From positions 141,115 through 205,114 of the forward strand of contig JBFMCL010000002.1 of NCBI GenBank assembly GCA_040754395.1: a DNA stretch of 64,000 nucleotides, in the 5' to 3' direction. The position numbers and the translations under genes were made by a program. The stretch's first letter is position 1, and every line of letters starts with the position of its first letter. Source of the DNA: Nitrospirota bacterium (GTDB taxonomy: Bacteria; Nitrospirota; Thermodesulfovibrionia; Thermodesulfovibrionales; SM23-35). Below are positions 55,218-63,894 of this stretch, one piece after another. Under the pieces are notes generated by a model, which made no database searches, was not told where the DNA came from, and saw only the letters and a list, made by a program, of their open reading frames with translations.

Positions 55218-57086
55218 TCAGTGCTCCGGGGCAAGTGCGGAAAGTCTCTCTTCGAACTCCCGTGACCTCCTGTCAAATTCTCCTGTCACTGTTTCAAGCT
55301 CACTGAAAAGTTCCTCTATTCTTGCCTGAAACTCATGAATCGACTTAGACAGCCGCCTGATCCTCTCCCCGTCTCCTCTCACAGAGGCATCAAGAAGCTC
55401 CTGTGTCTCCCGCGCATGCTTCTCTTCAAGGAGCATAATGGCATCTTCCACCTCTGATATCTTTGCCTGCAGCGGCACCAGGGCCCTGGAACGGCTGCTG
55501 ATCAGTTCTGCTTTCATACGCCTCATCTCTTTCCGGCTGATATTGCTGCTTCCATTCCCCGGGTCCGGCCTGCTGCACACTTCCGATGCTGCCTCATCTT
55601 TCCAGCCGCACCTGTCGAGAAAATCCTGATAGGTTCCTTCAAATATCTTCACGCTGCCATTGTCAAAAACGATAAGCCGGCTCGCAAGCGCATGCAGGAT
55701 CATATCGCTGTGCGTAACGATGACAACACTCCCGTCAAATTCATCTATCGCTTCCAGCAGCGAGTCGATAGACTCCATATCAAGATGGTTGTTCGGTTCA
55801 TCCAGCAACAGCAGATTCGCAGGGCTGACGAGCAATTTTCCCAAAAGCACCCTGCTCTTCTCCCCACCGGACAGCACACTGATTTTCTTGAGCGCGGTGT
55901 CGCCATCAAACATCATGGTACCGCAGATGTTCCGTGCCGTTTTCCTGTTATGCTCCGGGAGCGCTCCGAGTATTTCCTGTTCCACGGTCTTTTCAGCATC
56001 AAGACGCTGGATGTTGGTCTGACCGAAATAGGCGAGCCGCACTTTCGGGTGGTGCTCGATAGTTCCCCCGAGCGGTTTCAGTTCTCCCGCGAGCAGGTTC
56101 AGGAGCGTTGTCTTGCCTCTGCCGTTTTTCCCGATGACCGCTATCCGGTCCTTTTTCCCAACAGTCAGATCCAGCCCGTCGATGAGCGATGGTCCGTCCG
56201 ATCCGAATGAGAATGTAAGGTCTTTCGCCTGGATAAGCCACTTGCCGATAAAGGGTGCGGAGACGAATTCAAACTCCAGTTCCTCAATTTCAGACATTTT
56301 TTCCCGTCTGCCCTTCTTCCGGAGGGCCTTTATCTTCGACTGCACCGCCCGTGCACGGGTAGCCTGCGCCCTGAATCTGTTGATAAACTGCTCTGCCTCG
56401 CTCCGCTTTTTTTCCTCGTTGACCCTTGTCTTCTCGTATATCTCCTCTTCCATGAGTATCTGCTGATAGAGCTTGTGGGTTGTCCCTTGTATCTTCCGTA
56501 TCCTTGTGCGGTGAATCCCCATGGTATGGGTCGTCACACCGTCCATAAACTCCCTGTCATGGGTTATCAGTATCATCTCTCTTTTCCAGCCCCTCATGAA
56601 TCGTGTAAGCCATCGGATAGAAACGATATCGAGATAATTGGTAGGCTCATCCAGAAGAAGCAGGTCCGGCTCTGAAACCAGAAGTCTGGCGAGGTGAAGC
56701 CGGACCTGGTATCCCCCGGACAGTTCAAGGGGATGCCGGGAAAAATCGTCTGCCAGAAATCCGAGCCCCATGAGCACATTTTCTGCCTTAAAAGATTCAT
56801 CTCTGCCGTCATCTGACGGGTTCAGTCCGAGACATGCCTCCTGAAGCACAGAAGGCCGACTGAACTCAAGATGCTGGGAAAGATACCCCACCGAGTAATT
56901 GCCGGGTACGCTGATGATTCCCGAATCAGGCTTCATTTCGCCAGTGAGAATCCTGATAAGGGTCGTCTTCCCATGACCATTTCTGCCCACAAGTCCGACT
57001 CGCTCTCCGGCATTGACCGAGAAACCCACATCGTCGAAGATGATCTGTGTTCCGTATGATTTGGAAAGACCGCTGACCTGTATCAT
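55218..57086 (-). CDS. ABC-F family ATPase
   Basis: About 622 residues from ATG 57086; a frame to 57371 has no family match in its first 95 residues. Two ABC domains without membrane segments: first with GRNGHGKTT, LSGGYQVRLHLARLL, LLLDEPTNYLD; second with GKNGRGKTT, LSGGEKSRVLLGKLL, LLLDEPNNHLD. A linker of charged helices lies between, and a long coiled coil ends the protein, as in Uup/YheS types that act on ribosomes. Confidence 0.94.
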   Translation of the reverse strand: MIQVSGLSKSYGTQIIFDDVGFSVNAGERVGLVGRNGHGKTTLIRILTGEMKPDSGIISVPGNYSVGYLSQHLEFSRPSVLQEACLGLNPSDDGRDESFKAENVLMGLGFLADDFSRHPLELSGGYQVRLHLARLLVSEPDLLLLDEPTNYLDIVSIRWLTRFMRGWKREMILITHDREFMDGVTTHTMGIHRTRIRKIQGTTHKLYQQILMEEEIYEKTRVNEEKKRSEAEQFINRFRAQATRARAVQSKIKALRKKGRREKMSEIEELEFEFVSAPFIGKWLIQAKDLTFSFGSDGPSLIDGLDLTVGKKDRIAVIGKNGRGKTTLLNLLAGELKPLGGTIEHHPKVRLAYFGQTNIQRLDAEKTVEQEILGALPEHNRKTARNICGTMMFDGDTALKKISVLSGGEKSRVLLGKLLVSPANLLLLDEPNNHLDMESIDSLLEAIDEFDGSVVIVTHSDMILHALASRLIVFDNGSVKIFEGTYQDFLDRCGWKDEAASEVCSRPDPGNGSSNISRKEMRRMKAELISSRSRALVPLQAKISEVEDAIMLLEEKHARETQELLDASVRGDGERIRRLSKSIHEFQARIEELFSELETVTGEFDRRSREFEERLSALAPEH

Positions 57087-57315
57087 TTCTGTATTGTAAC
57101 CTGAAAACCCCCTTTGAGTCAGGCACGCCGTCTTCACACAGTGAACGCTCCCGCTGTAAAGGGTGTCCGATAGTTTATGATGATGCACAAATTCCGGACC
57201 GGACATATGGCATGCGTAACAGGCAACTCCATAATGACAGGTATTTACGCGCAAGAACCGATTGAGAAAACGGCTACAGCATTTACTGCTTCTTTTTTTG
57301 GTAACAGTATCAAAA

Positions 57316-57344
57316 TTGACAACCCGTTTTTTTTGTGGTAAAAG
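57316..57344 (+). promoter_or_regulatory. Promoter of the Crp/Fnr regulator gene
   Basis: TTGACA (57316-57321), 17-base spacer, TAAAAG (57339-57344) with TG one base upstream. Since transcription would start near 57351, the ATG at 57345 cannot be used. Confidence 0.65.
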
Positions 57345-57365
57345 ATGCACAAGGGGGAACAGGGA

Positions 57366-58079
57366 ATGCAATCCCCAAATACTGCTTCACCCGCTCCTTT
57401 GTTTCCGGAAGGGAACCATTTCCAGCCCGATGGCTTTTTTGCATCCTTTTTCCGCGAAGCAATCTGCAGTGCCTATGGGTGGGGACCTGTACAGATATTT
57501 CAGGCATATACAGTACTCATACAGCAGGATACCCCCTTAGATGCGGTGTATTATCTTGACAAAGGCTCGGTCAAGCTGACATGGGTCGATCAGGCAGGAC
57601 ACGAAGTCATCGCCGGCCTCAGGCATCATCTCTGGATTATCGGTGCTCCGGCAGTGCTTCTTGAAAAACCATATTCATTTACCGTAACAACACTGACACG
57701 GAGCTCGATGAGGTGTATCGCAGCAGGGAAGTTCCTGTATCTGGTAAAAACGCATCCGGAATTTGCACTGCATCTGATGCGAATGCTCAGCCTTGAGGTT
57801 TTCAATCAGGGGAAAAAACTGGTCATCATGGAATGCCTCCCAGCGAGGGATCGCCTGAAAAATCTGCTTTGTCGGTTTATTCATGATGTGCATACACAGA
57901 AACAGATTAAAATTGATCTGCCGCTCAAGCATAAGGAACTTGCCCAGGTTGTCGGCGTTACCCCCGAGCATCTGTGCCGACTGTTAAAGGAACTGGAACG
58001 CGAAAAACTGATAAAAAGAACAAAAGACGGACTGATATTTCCGAATCCCGAAAAACTCCATGAGTGGGCCCATCTGTAA
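57366..58079 (+). CDS. Crp/Fnr-family transcriptional regulator
   Basis: About 237 residues from ATG 57366, which has AAGGGGG nine bases before it. Cyclic-nucleotide-binding-like beta barrel (about 25-140; YYLDKGSVKLTWVDQAGHE), a dimerisation helix, then a winged helix with HKELAQVVGVTPEHLCRLLKELE. The recognition helix has E-x-x-C-R, near the E-x-x-S-R of FNR, so a TTGAT half-site is plausible. No N-terminal Cys cluster of the FNR type, so the signal is not O2 through Fe-S in the usual way. Confidence 0.9.
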   Translation: MQSPNTASPAPLFPEGNHFQPDGFFASFFREAICSAYGWGPVQIFQAYTVLIQQDTPLDAVYYLDKGSVKLTWVDQAGHEVIAGLRHHLWIIGAPAVLLEKPYSFTVTTLTRSSMRCIAAGKFLYLVKTHPEFALHLMRMLSLEVFNQGKKLVIMECLPARDRLKNLLCRFIHDVHTQKQIKIDLPLKHKELAQVVGVTPEHLCRLLKELEREKLIKRTKDGLIFPNPEKLHEWAHL

Positions 58080-58282
58080 ATACTTCCGGGTTGTTCAATA
58101 AGAAAACACGAGATGCAGCGAAGTTGCTGAAGTGTACTGAAAGTCTATTACGCCGACTCTTCCCGCAGGTCTGCAGGCAGCCGTGTTGATAGACTCCGCG
58201 GTTTTCTTTATAATGGTGGAGTGTTTCTTCCGGACATTCCACATGTGTCTCATGCGGCAGAATTTCGGGGCAGGAGTGTTAC

Positions 58283-58975
58283 ATGAATAATCGCGTGCTG
58301 TTCAGTATATATGCAGTATTTTTTTGCGGGCTGCTGACAGGATGCATGCTCGTTACGGTACCCTATGAGGTCACGAAGGGCGCGATAAAAGGCAGCATTT
58401 GGGTGGTGAAAGGGACATACGAGCTTACAGCCGGGACAACAAAACTTGCTTACAGAATCGGAGAAATTACCTTTCATGTAGTGCGGGCTCCGATAGAATG
58501 GGCACTGGTGAACGACAGCATTGAGACGATAGACGGGTTACCGGTGAAAGAGGCGATTCGTTTGGGCAGGGTGAAAAACTCCCCTTATTCTGTCAGAGGA
58601 AAGACTTACTACCCGATGTCTTTGGCAGAAGCCCGTGACTACAGCGACTCAGGAATTGCCTCCTGGTACGGGTATGAGACCAGACAACAGGCAGGGGGAT
58701 ATATGACGGCCAACGGCGAGGCGTTTAATCCTGAAGGTTTCACCGCGGCTCACAGATATCTGCCGTTACCCTATCATGTTAAGGTTACAAACCTTGAAAA
58801 CCAACGATCAGTGATCGTTCGGGTCAACGACCGGGGACCCTTCCCGGACGAACAGAATCCGGAATCAGGCATCAGAATCATTGATCTGAGCATGGGCGCA
58901 GCCAGAAAACTGGGTTTTTATGAAAACGGGTTAGCCAGGGTCAGGGTTGAAGCCATTCAACTGGAAGAGGAGTAA
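58283..58975 (+). CDS. RlpA-family septal ring lytic transglycosylase-like lipoprotein
   Basis: 230 residues. Lipobox LLTGC near residue 21. After a linker of about 95 residues comes the double-psi barrel: GIASWYGYETRQQAGGYMTANGE, AAHRYLPLPYHVKVTNL, VIVRVNDRGPF and IIDLSMGAARKLGF. RlpA cuts glycan strands lacking peptides at the septum. There is no SPOR domain, so septal targeting is uncertain. Confidence 0.92.
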   Translation: MNNRVLFSIYAVFFCGLLTGCMLVTVPYEVTKGAIKGSIWVVKGTYELTAGTTKLAYRIGEITFHVVRAPIEWALVNDSIETIDGLPVKEAIRLGRVKNSPYSVRGKTYYPMSLAEARDYSDSGIASWYGYETRQQAGGYMTANGEAFNPEGFTAAHRYLPLPYHVKVTNLENQRSVIVRVNDRGPFPDEQNPESGIRIIDLSMGAARKLGFYENGLARVRVEAIQLEEE

Positions 58976-59114
58976 AAAAAGCCTCCGGGGATGTGTCTGC
59001 CTTCTTACCTGTGATAATACCGCATCATTCCGGGCACTGCCATGCCATCCGGAACTCGGGATGCAGCCTCATCCGGATATACAACGGGACCGTTGATTCT
59101 TATTAAGAGGAATA

Positions 59115-59156
59115 TTGATATATATCAATGACAAATGCTTCATTTCCTTCTATATT
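59115..59156 (+). promoter_or_regulatory. FNR-type box with class II promoter
   Basis: Perfect TTGAT-ATAT-ATCAA at 59115-59128, and TATATT at 59151-59156. The box centre is about 41 bases before the expected transcription start, the classic activation position for Crp/Fnr proteins. Apart from this, 58976-59405 holds no recognised gene; the leader to the next gene is about 240 bases. Confidence 0.75.
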
Positions 59157-59405
59157 CTAATCATATAAGAACTATAAGAAAGCTCACTGAGCGCCCGATA
59201 AAACCACCCCTTTCATAAGGAGAACGCGGAAGGCAGCGGATCCCGAAAATTTCAGAAGGATATATATTCGGAAGACTATGCATTTTTCACGCCATGTAGA
59301 GAAGCCGCTGAACACCTGGATTTCCTGAGGCTGCGGGCTGCAGAAAGGAATACTGCATCGATCATTTCCTGCAGGATATGGCGATGCTGAATCTAAAGGC
59401 ATGAC

Positions 59406-59645
59406 ATGTCGCTCCAGATCAGTGAAAGCACACGGGAAAAAACGAGAAAATGCATGTTCCATTTTCAATGCCTGGAAGATGCAACAAGAGACATATGTAA
59501 AATTTCGACATATATTGAGGAGAATGTCTGCTTCCTGTGTTCCCTGAAAACCCGTCGCTGCTCGTACAGGAAAAAACCGGCGCATAATTATTACATCTGC
59601 AACTGTCCAACACGGTATGAGTTGTTTGAACGCTACGGGATCTGA
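59406..59645 (+). CDS. Small Cys-rich protein, probable metal-binding
   Basis: 79 residues with eight cysteines in ordered spacing: KCMFHFQC, ICKI, VCFLCSLKTRRC and ICNC, ending RYELFERYGI. The pattern suggests Zn or Fe-S binding. AAAGG precedes the ATG. It is downstream of an FNR-type promoter, pointing to expression under low oxygen or similar stress. No named family is recognised. Confidence 0.6.
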   Translation: MSLQISESTREKTRKCMFHFQCLEDATRDICKISTYIEENVCFLCSLKTRRCSYRKKPAHNYYICNCPTRYELFERYGI

Positions 59646-59680
59646 TATTCCGGCGTTTCATCCCCGATACAGGTATCACT

Positions 59681-60436
59681 CTATTTCCGGGTGCCCCTTG
59701 CTTTCCTGCACAGCATCAGCAGAGATATCAGCATAAGGAATTCTCCGAGGGCGAACAGCCGCCAGCCATAGGTATCGGGAACATAATTGGAGACAAGGAG
59801 CCGGAATTCGGGATCAGCTGCAAGGGTCAGTACACGGAAAATATAATTCCCGGTTAATATCATGGCCGAGAAATCCCACACAAAAGTCGCAAATATGATA
59901 ACTGCACCTGAAAGGAAGAATACCGCCTCTGTCACCCCAATCTTCACAGCATACCCTTTGTGCTGAAAATACATAATGCATCCTCCGATCGCGATCATGG
60001 TAAGCGAGCAGATGACAGGCGCGAGCACGGGTCCGGTCCAGATCACAGGAATGAGAAACAGGATATCCCATGTCAACATCGAAGAAGGCCAGTCAAGAAG
60101 CAGTTTGAGCCATCCATAATAGGATATATCCCAGACACCGAAGCTGAAAAGGAAGAAAGACAGCCTCTCCTGAAAATTCCTTCCTGCGAGAAGGCTGAAG
60201 GAAAACAGCATTATGAGTGTCGCGATTTCCCTCAGGTATTCGACATACAGTCGTTCGAAGACAACCGGTTTCAGGGGAAAAGAAAAACCCTCAGGGTAAT
60301 AGAGCCATCTCAGATATACCACAACCGCAGCCTCGAGAAAACCCATGGCTATCCCGAATGCGGTAAGGGCAGAGACCCGCATCCCTGAATCCCGAAATGA
60401 CAGCACCGGAGTCCAGGGCGCTATCCCGGCGGCCAC
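59681..60436 (-). CDS. Integral membrane protein of unknown function
   Basis: 251 residues (233 if it starts at the ATG 60382). About six membrane helices, e.g. LTAFGIAMGFLEAAVVVYL, IATLIMLFSFSLLAG, LVLAPVICSLTMIAIGG-like and the C-terminal LFALGEFLMLISLLML. No transporter motif recognised. GTG at 60436 overlaps the end of the HIT gene by 16 bases, consistent with coupled translation. Confidence 0.75.
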   Translation of the reverse strand: MAAGIAPWTPVLSFRDSGMRVSALTAFGIAMGFLEAAVVVYLRWLYYPEGFSFPLKPVVFERLYVEYLREIATLIMLFSFSLLAGRNFQERLSFFLFSFGVWDISYYGWLKLLLDWPSSMLTWDILFLIPVIWTGPVLAPVICSLTMIAIGGCIMYFQHKGYAVKIGVTEAVFFLSGAVIIFATFVWDFSAMILTGNYIFRVLTLAADPEFRLLVSNYVPDTYGWRLFALGEFLMLISLLMLCRKARGTRK

Positions 60437-60762
60437 TGCATGAATCTTCCTCCAAGCACATGAAGGTGAATATGGAATACCGTCTGCCCGGATTCCGGGT
60501 TGCAGTTCATGACGAGCCTGAAACCGCGATCAGCAATCCCTTTATCTCTTGCAATCCTGTTCGCCACCTGGAACAAATGCCCGATGAGTCCGTTTTCTTC
60601 TTCATGTATATCGAGGCTGGTGGCAATATGCTTTCGTGGAACAACCAGCACGTGCACCGGTGCCTGCGGGTTGATGTCTTCAAACGCAATAACATGCGTG
60701 TCCTCATATATTGTTTTTGCCGGTCGTTTTTTCTCAGCAATCTCGCAGAATATGCACCCCAT
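60421..60762 (-). CDS. HIT-family nucleotide-binding hydrolase
   Basis: 113 residues, HinT type. CIFCEIAEKKRPAKTIYED start with zinc-like Cys pair, DINPQAPVHVLVVPRKHI and the catalytic histidine triad in TVFHIHLHVLGG. Purine nucleoside phosphoramidase activity is usual for this group. Followed by a coupled membrane protein gene. Confidence 0.95.
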   Translation of the reverse strand: MGCIFCEIAEKKRPAKTIYEDTHVIAFEDINPQAPVHVLVVPRKHIATSLDIHEEENGLIGHLFQVANRIARDKGIADRGFRLVMNCNPESGQTVFHIHLHVLGGRFMQWPPG

Positions 60763-60806
60763 GGGATATTACCTCCAAATATTTTCTCGTAGGAAATAGC
60801 ATCAGA

Positions 60807-60842
60807 CTCTTGTTCAGGGAGAGAAACCTCCCTGAACAAGAG
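60807..60842 (-). terminator. Hairpin after the FadL-type gene
   Basis: A perfect 15-base stem (CTCTTGTTCAGGGAG with its complement) and a six-base loop, 36 bases beyond the porin stop codon. Little T-tract on either side, so termination strength is uncertain. Confidence 0.7.
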
Positions 60843-60877
60843 CGCCTTACATCAGTGGAAAAACCGGTACTGACCCT

Positions 60878-62164
60878 TTAGAATTTCCATGCATACCCGA
60901 GTGAAAATTCCCACTGTTTCATCTTCAGCTTGACAGTCTGCTGGCCCGGCACCTCAAGAGGATTAGGCCCGGTTACACTGTGGGAAAATGCATGCATCAG
61001 CGCAAATTTCAGCTCGCTGTGCTCACTCAGTGTTCGTGTGACACCGATGGTTGCATGCTGCTTAATGACCCCGGGGGCAAGGATATTAAACAGGACTTCA
61101 CTCCTCGGGATGGGCTGGTCCCCGATCGAATAGCCTGCCCTCCAGACCCATTCTTTGCTGCTCTGCCACTGTACCCCCAGCTTCAGAACCAGGATATCAT
61201 CCCACCCAAACCCTGCTCCATGGCTCCTTCCAAGCTGCCTTGTCTGGATGTTCGGAACCAGTGGATTATTGATCGACCGCATATCACTGTAAAGGATTTC
61301 CTGCACATCCGCCAGCAAAGTCAGGTTCGGAGTAGCCTGGAATGCCAGACCGATCGTCCAGGTTGCGGGGATGTCAAAATCACCTTTTTCCGCAAACAGC
61401 CCTTCATACTTGTCATATCTGGTCATCCATATCTTTGTCTGATATGTTGCCCCGAGGTGCAGATTGGGAAGCACCTCACCGAGATACCCGAACTTGAATC
61501 CGTATCCGTAGGAATCGTCATGTCCCTTGTTGGTAAGGTGGGCAGGACTGCTTGAAAAACCCGCAAACGCCTGCAGCCCTGTTGCCTGAAAACTCTGATA
61601 AGCAAGAATCGGGCTGATTCCGACCGCATGTTTTGCCGCGAGCTTTCTCGCATACGTGGGCACGATAAAAAGCTGTATGAGATCCACTCCGGTATTGGCA
61701 GAGCCGTAAAAAGTATTGGTATTATAATCAGTGTTCATTCCACCATTGCCGTATACTGACACGCCCGCCGAACACTTGTCATCCAGCTGCCAGTTGAATC
61801 CGATTGAAGGAATGACAAACCACTCCGTATGGCTTTTTACTGTCCCCGGAGTCAATCCAAAGGTTCCGGGAACTCCCGAAGGATTGCCCTGTACTGTATA
61901 CTGCCTGTTCGGGTTGAATAGCGAGAGTCCAACATCCATGCGTTTCCCGACATGCACCATGGCAGCAGGGTTTATCGATGCATCAAGCGAGCCCTGCGGC
62001 AGAGCTACTCCCGCACCTGCAAGTCCCTTGCTTTCTATGCTGTAGCCATTGGCAAAGTAACCATTCGTAGCATACGCACTGCTTACGGTCAGACTGAGCA
62101 GAACTGCCAGAAACAGCGAGAACAACAGAAGAAATCTTACCCCTCTTACCTTTGCTGTGTTCAT
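60878..62164 (-). CDS. OmpP1/FadL-family outer membrane porin
   Basis: 428 residues with signal peptide (about 1-32, end SAYA). Mature start TNGYFANGYSIESKGLAGAGVALPQGSLDASINPAAM is the FadL hatch/N-terminal region with the NPA motif. The remainder shows amphipathic barrel strands and ends in a C-terminal aromatic (GYAWKF). Takes up hydrophobic compounds such as fatty acids or aromatics. Good AAAAGGAGG ribosome site. Confidence 0.93.
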   Translation of the reverse strand: MNTAKVRGVRFLLLFSLFLAVLLSLTVSSAYATNGYFANGYSIESKGLAGAGVALPQGSLDASINPAAMVHVGKRMDVGLSLFNPNRQYTVQGNPSGVPGTFGLTPGTVKSHTEWFVIPSIGFNWQLDDKCSAGVSVYGNGGMNTDYNTNTFYGSANTGVDLIQLFIVPTYARKLAAKHAVGISPILAYQSFQATGLQAFAGFSSSPAHLTNKGHDDSYGYGFKFGYLGEVLPNLHLGATYQTKIWMTRYDKYEGLFAEKGDFDIPATWTIGLAFQATPNLTLLADVQEILYSDMRSINNPLVPNIQTRQLGRSHGAGFGWDDILVLKLGVQWQSSKEWVWRAGYSIGDQPIPRSEVLFNILAPGVIKQHATIGVTRTLSEHSELKFALMHAFSHSVTGPNPLEVPGQQTVKLKMKQWEFSLGYAWKF

Positions 62165-62260
62165 TGAGCCTCCTTTTTTTGGGAAAGAACCTCATTAATG
62201 ATGATTTGGGAAACCCCCTGACCCATACTTTTCAGAAATTATTGAATTTCAATCAGACTG

Positions 62261-62713
62261 CTACGTAAACAGGCAGATTTTGCAGTCCTTGGCATATCTC
62301 AGGAATGTTTCCGCGGGCTCTATGACAACTCCCTCAATGAAATCCTCCTGCTTCAACCCCATCATATCAACCGTCATCTTGCATGCCACAAACTCTACCC
62401 CCTCCAGCTGGGCCATCTCCAGAAGATCAGGCAACGCCGGTATCTGGGCCTTCTCTATCTTCCCCTTCATCATCCAGGTAGCCAGTGCCGACATGCCGGG
62501 TATGGCTGCCATCAGCCCCGGGGGATAGAATTTGGCTTTCTCCGTCCATCCCTTCCGAATCACGTTGATCCCCATGAAGGTATAAAATACCTTGCACTGC
62601 ATCCCCAAACGGCGCGCGTTAATACCGAGTATCAATCCCGGATATGCGCCGTCAAGTGTGTCGCGTGAAGTAATAAATGCCGAAGTCTCTGTTTTTTCCT
62701 TCCCCTGTGCCAT
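62261..62713 (-). CDS. DsrE2-like (DsrE/DsrF/DrsH family) protein
   Basis: 150 residues. LDGAYPGLILGINARRLG, VFYTFMGINVIRKG, and the conserved Cys in VEFVACKMTVDMMGL, then DFIEGVVIEPAETFLRYAKD. These membrane-less or weakly attached proteins act with TusA in sulfur transfer in sulfur-oxidising and sulfate-reducing bacteria. Divergent to tusA. Strong GGAAAGGAG site. Confidence 0.9.
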   Translation of the reverse strand: MAQGKEKTETSAFITSRDTLDGAYPGLILGINARRLGMQCKVFYTFMGINVIRKGWTEKAKFYPPGLMAAIPGMSALATWMMKGKIEKAQIPALPDLLEMAQLEGVEFVACKMTVDMMGLKQEDFIEGVVIEPAETFLRYAKDCKICLFT

Positions 62714-62744
62714 GTTCGTCTCCTTTCCTCTTTATCAATTTTTA

Positions 62745-62753
62745 ATTATATCA
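62745..62753 (-). promoter_or_regulatory. Extended -10 promoter of the dsrE2-like gene
   Basis: Minus-strand TGA-TATAAT, 32 bases before the start codon. Confidence 0.55.
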
Positions 62754-62773
62754 AACTTAAGGAAGTTCATATG

Positions 62774-62787
62774 CAAATGTACATTTG
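62774..62787. promoter_or_regulatory. 14-bp palindrome between divergent promoters
   Basis: Perfect palindrome CAAATGTACATTTG, midway between the dsrE2 and tusA promoters; a possible shared operator. Confidence 0.5.
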
Positions 62788-62798
62788 ATATTTTTTCC

Positions 62799-62828
62799 TT
62801 GACTGACTGACGCTCCAAAAGGTATAAA
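62799..62828 (+). promoter_or_regulatory. Promoter of tusA
   Basis: TTGACT (62799-62804), 18-base spacer, TATAAA (62823-62828); tusA starts at 62900. Confidence 0.55.
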
Positions 62829-62899
62829 TCAATTTACAGGACTCTTCCTGGCAATTGCGAAGGATTCCGGATACCATTAAAAAAGGAGATTGCAAGGCA

Positions 62900-63151
62900 A
62901 TGGCTGATTTAAGAACCGAGACTCCGACAGAAATCCTGGATGTCCTCGGCAGACCCTGCCCCTATCCGATTGTTCTTCTGAAAAAGGAAATGGAAAAGAT
63001 GCCTGCCGGTGCGATTCTGAAAATACTCTGCGATTCCTCGGTCACCGTTGAGGAAGTGATCCCGCGGTATTGCGAAAAGCACGGATATCCGTTTGAAGCT
63101 GTCAAACTTGAGGAGAAAGGGTACTGGGAATTCTTCATCCGAAAAACCTAA
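62900..63151 (+). CDS. TusA-family sulfurtransferase
   Basis: 83 residues from ATG 62900 with AAAGGAG upstream. The TusA signature LDVLGRPCPYPIVLLKKEM has the active Cys in CPxP; the segment AGAILKILCDSSVTVEEVIPRYCEKHGY follows. Carries persulfide sulfur between enzymes. Paired with a divergent dsrE2-like gene. Its end overlaps the convergent dedA gene by four bases. Confidence 0.93.
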   Translation: MADLRTETPTEILDVLGRPCPYPIVLLKKEMEKMPAGAILKILCDSSVTVEEVIPRYCEKHGYPFEAVKLEEKGYWEFFIRKT

Positions 63152-63702
63152 CATCTCTTTTTTCTGATGTCCCTCATAACCCATATGAGCGCGCCTGCTG
63201 CAAGGAACCCCAGTACTATATAGGGTTCATACGCCTTAATATCTCCGAGAAGGTTTTTCAGCGTTGCTCCGAAAAAGTAGCCTCCACTGGTACAGATAAC
63301 AGCCCACAGGAGACAACTGATAAACTGAAGACTGAAATATTTGCCCGTTCCCATTCGTGAGATACCGAGCACTGCAGCACTGAGCAGCCTGAAGCCGTAG
63401 AGCCACTGGCATATGAAGATGGCAGCAGTTCCATACCGTGCTATCAGGGATTCGAGTTTCAGCAGGTTAACCTTGACAAATCTTTGGATAACTCTGAGAA
63501 AGGCCTCTCTCTTGTGCAAAGCTATCAGAAAGAAGGCACCATGGCCCAGATACGATGCTGCTGTGGATACGAGCACAATCGCTGCGGCATCAAGATATCC
63601 GTGATATGCAAGGAATCCCGCTGCTATCAATACGCTCTCTCCTTCAACAAACGTCAGGAGAAAAATAGCGATATACCCGTATTTCGATACGAAATCTTCC
63701 AG
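63148..63702 (-). CDS. DedA-family membrane protein, probable CTG start
   Basis: 184 residues when started at CTG 63702. The frame gives EDFVSKYGYIAIFLLTFVEGESVLIAAGFLAYHG, the typical DedA opening, and later the conserved FICQWLYGFRLLSAAVLGISRMG (in the position of the family G-x-x-R motif). About five membrane helices. An in-frame stop lies four codons above the CTG; the first ATG/GTG/TTG in frame is a TTG at 63630 after 24 conserved residues. GGAGGAGG sits right before the CTG. DedA proteins are lipid scramblase-like. Confidence 0.85.
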   Translation of the reverse strand: MEDFVSKYGYIAIFLLTFVEGESVLIAAGFLAYHGYLDAAAIVLVSTAASYLGHGAFFLIALHKREAFLRVIQRFVKVNLLKLESLIARYGTAAIFICQWLYGFRLLSAAVLGISRMGTGKYFSLQFISCLLWAVICTSGGYFFGATLKNLLGDIKAYEPYIVLGFLAAGALIWVMRDIRKKRC

Positions 63703-63894
63703 ACCTCCTCCTCACACGCATCAGCTGCATAGAAAATCCCGGCAGGCATGTCATTTCGACGGTTCAGGCAACAGGCCGCGAAAACTCAAGCGGGGCCTCT
63801 ATCCGCGGAGCGAGCATGTTGTGCCTCCGCATTATACCACAGGACACACTCCTGAGATAATGATTTTCCCGGACATCGAATTGCATCACAAAAA

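Noticed and set aside
59184..59585. 133-codon minus-strand frame
   Set aside because: It overlaps the small Cys-rich gene and its leader; that plus-strand frame has better start, Cys pattern and promoter.
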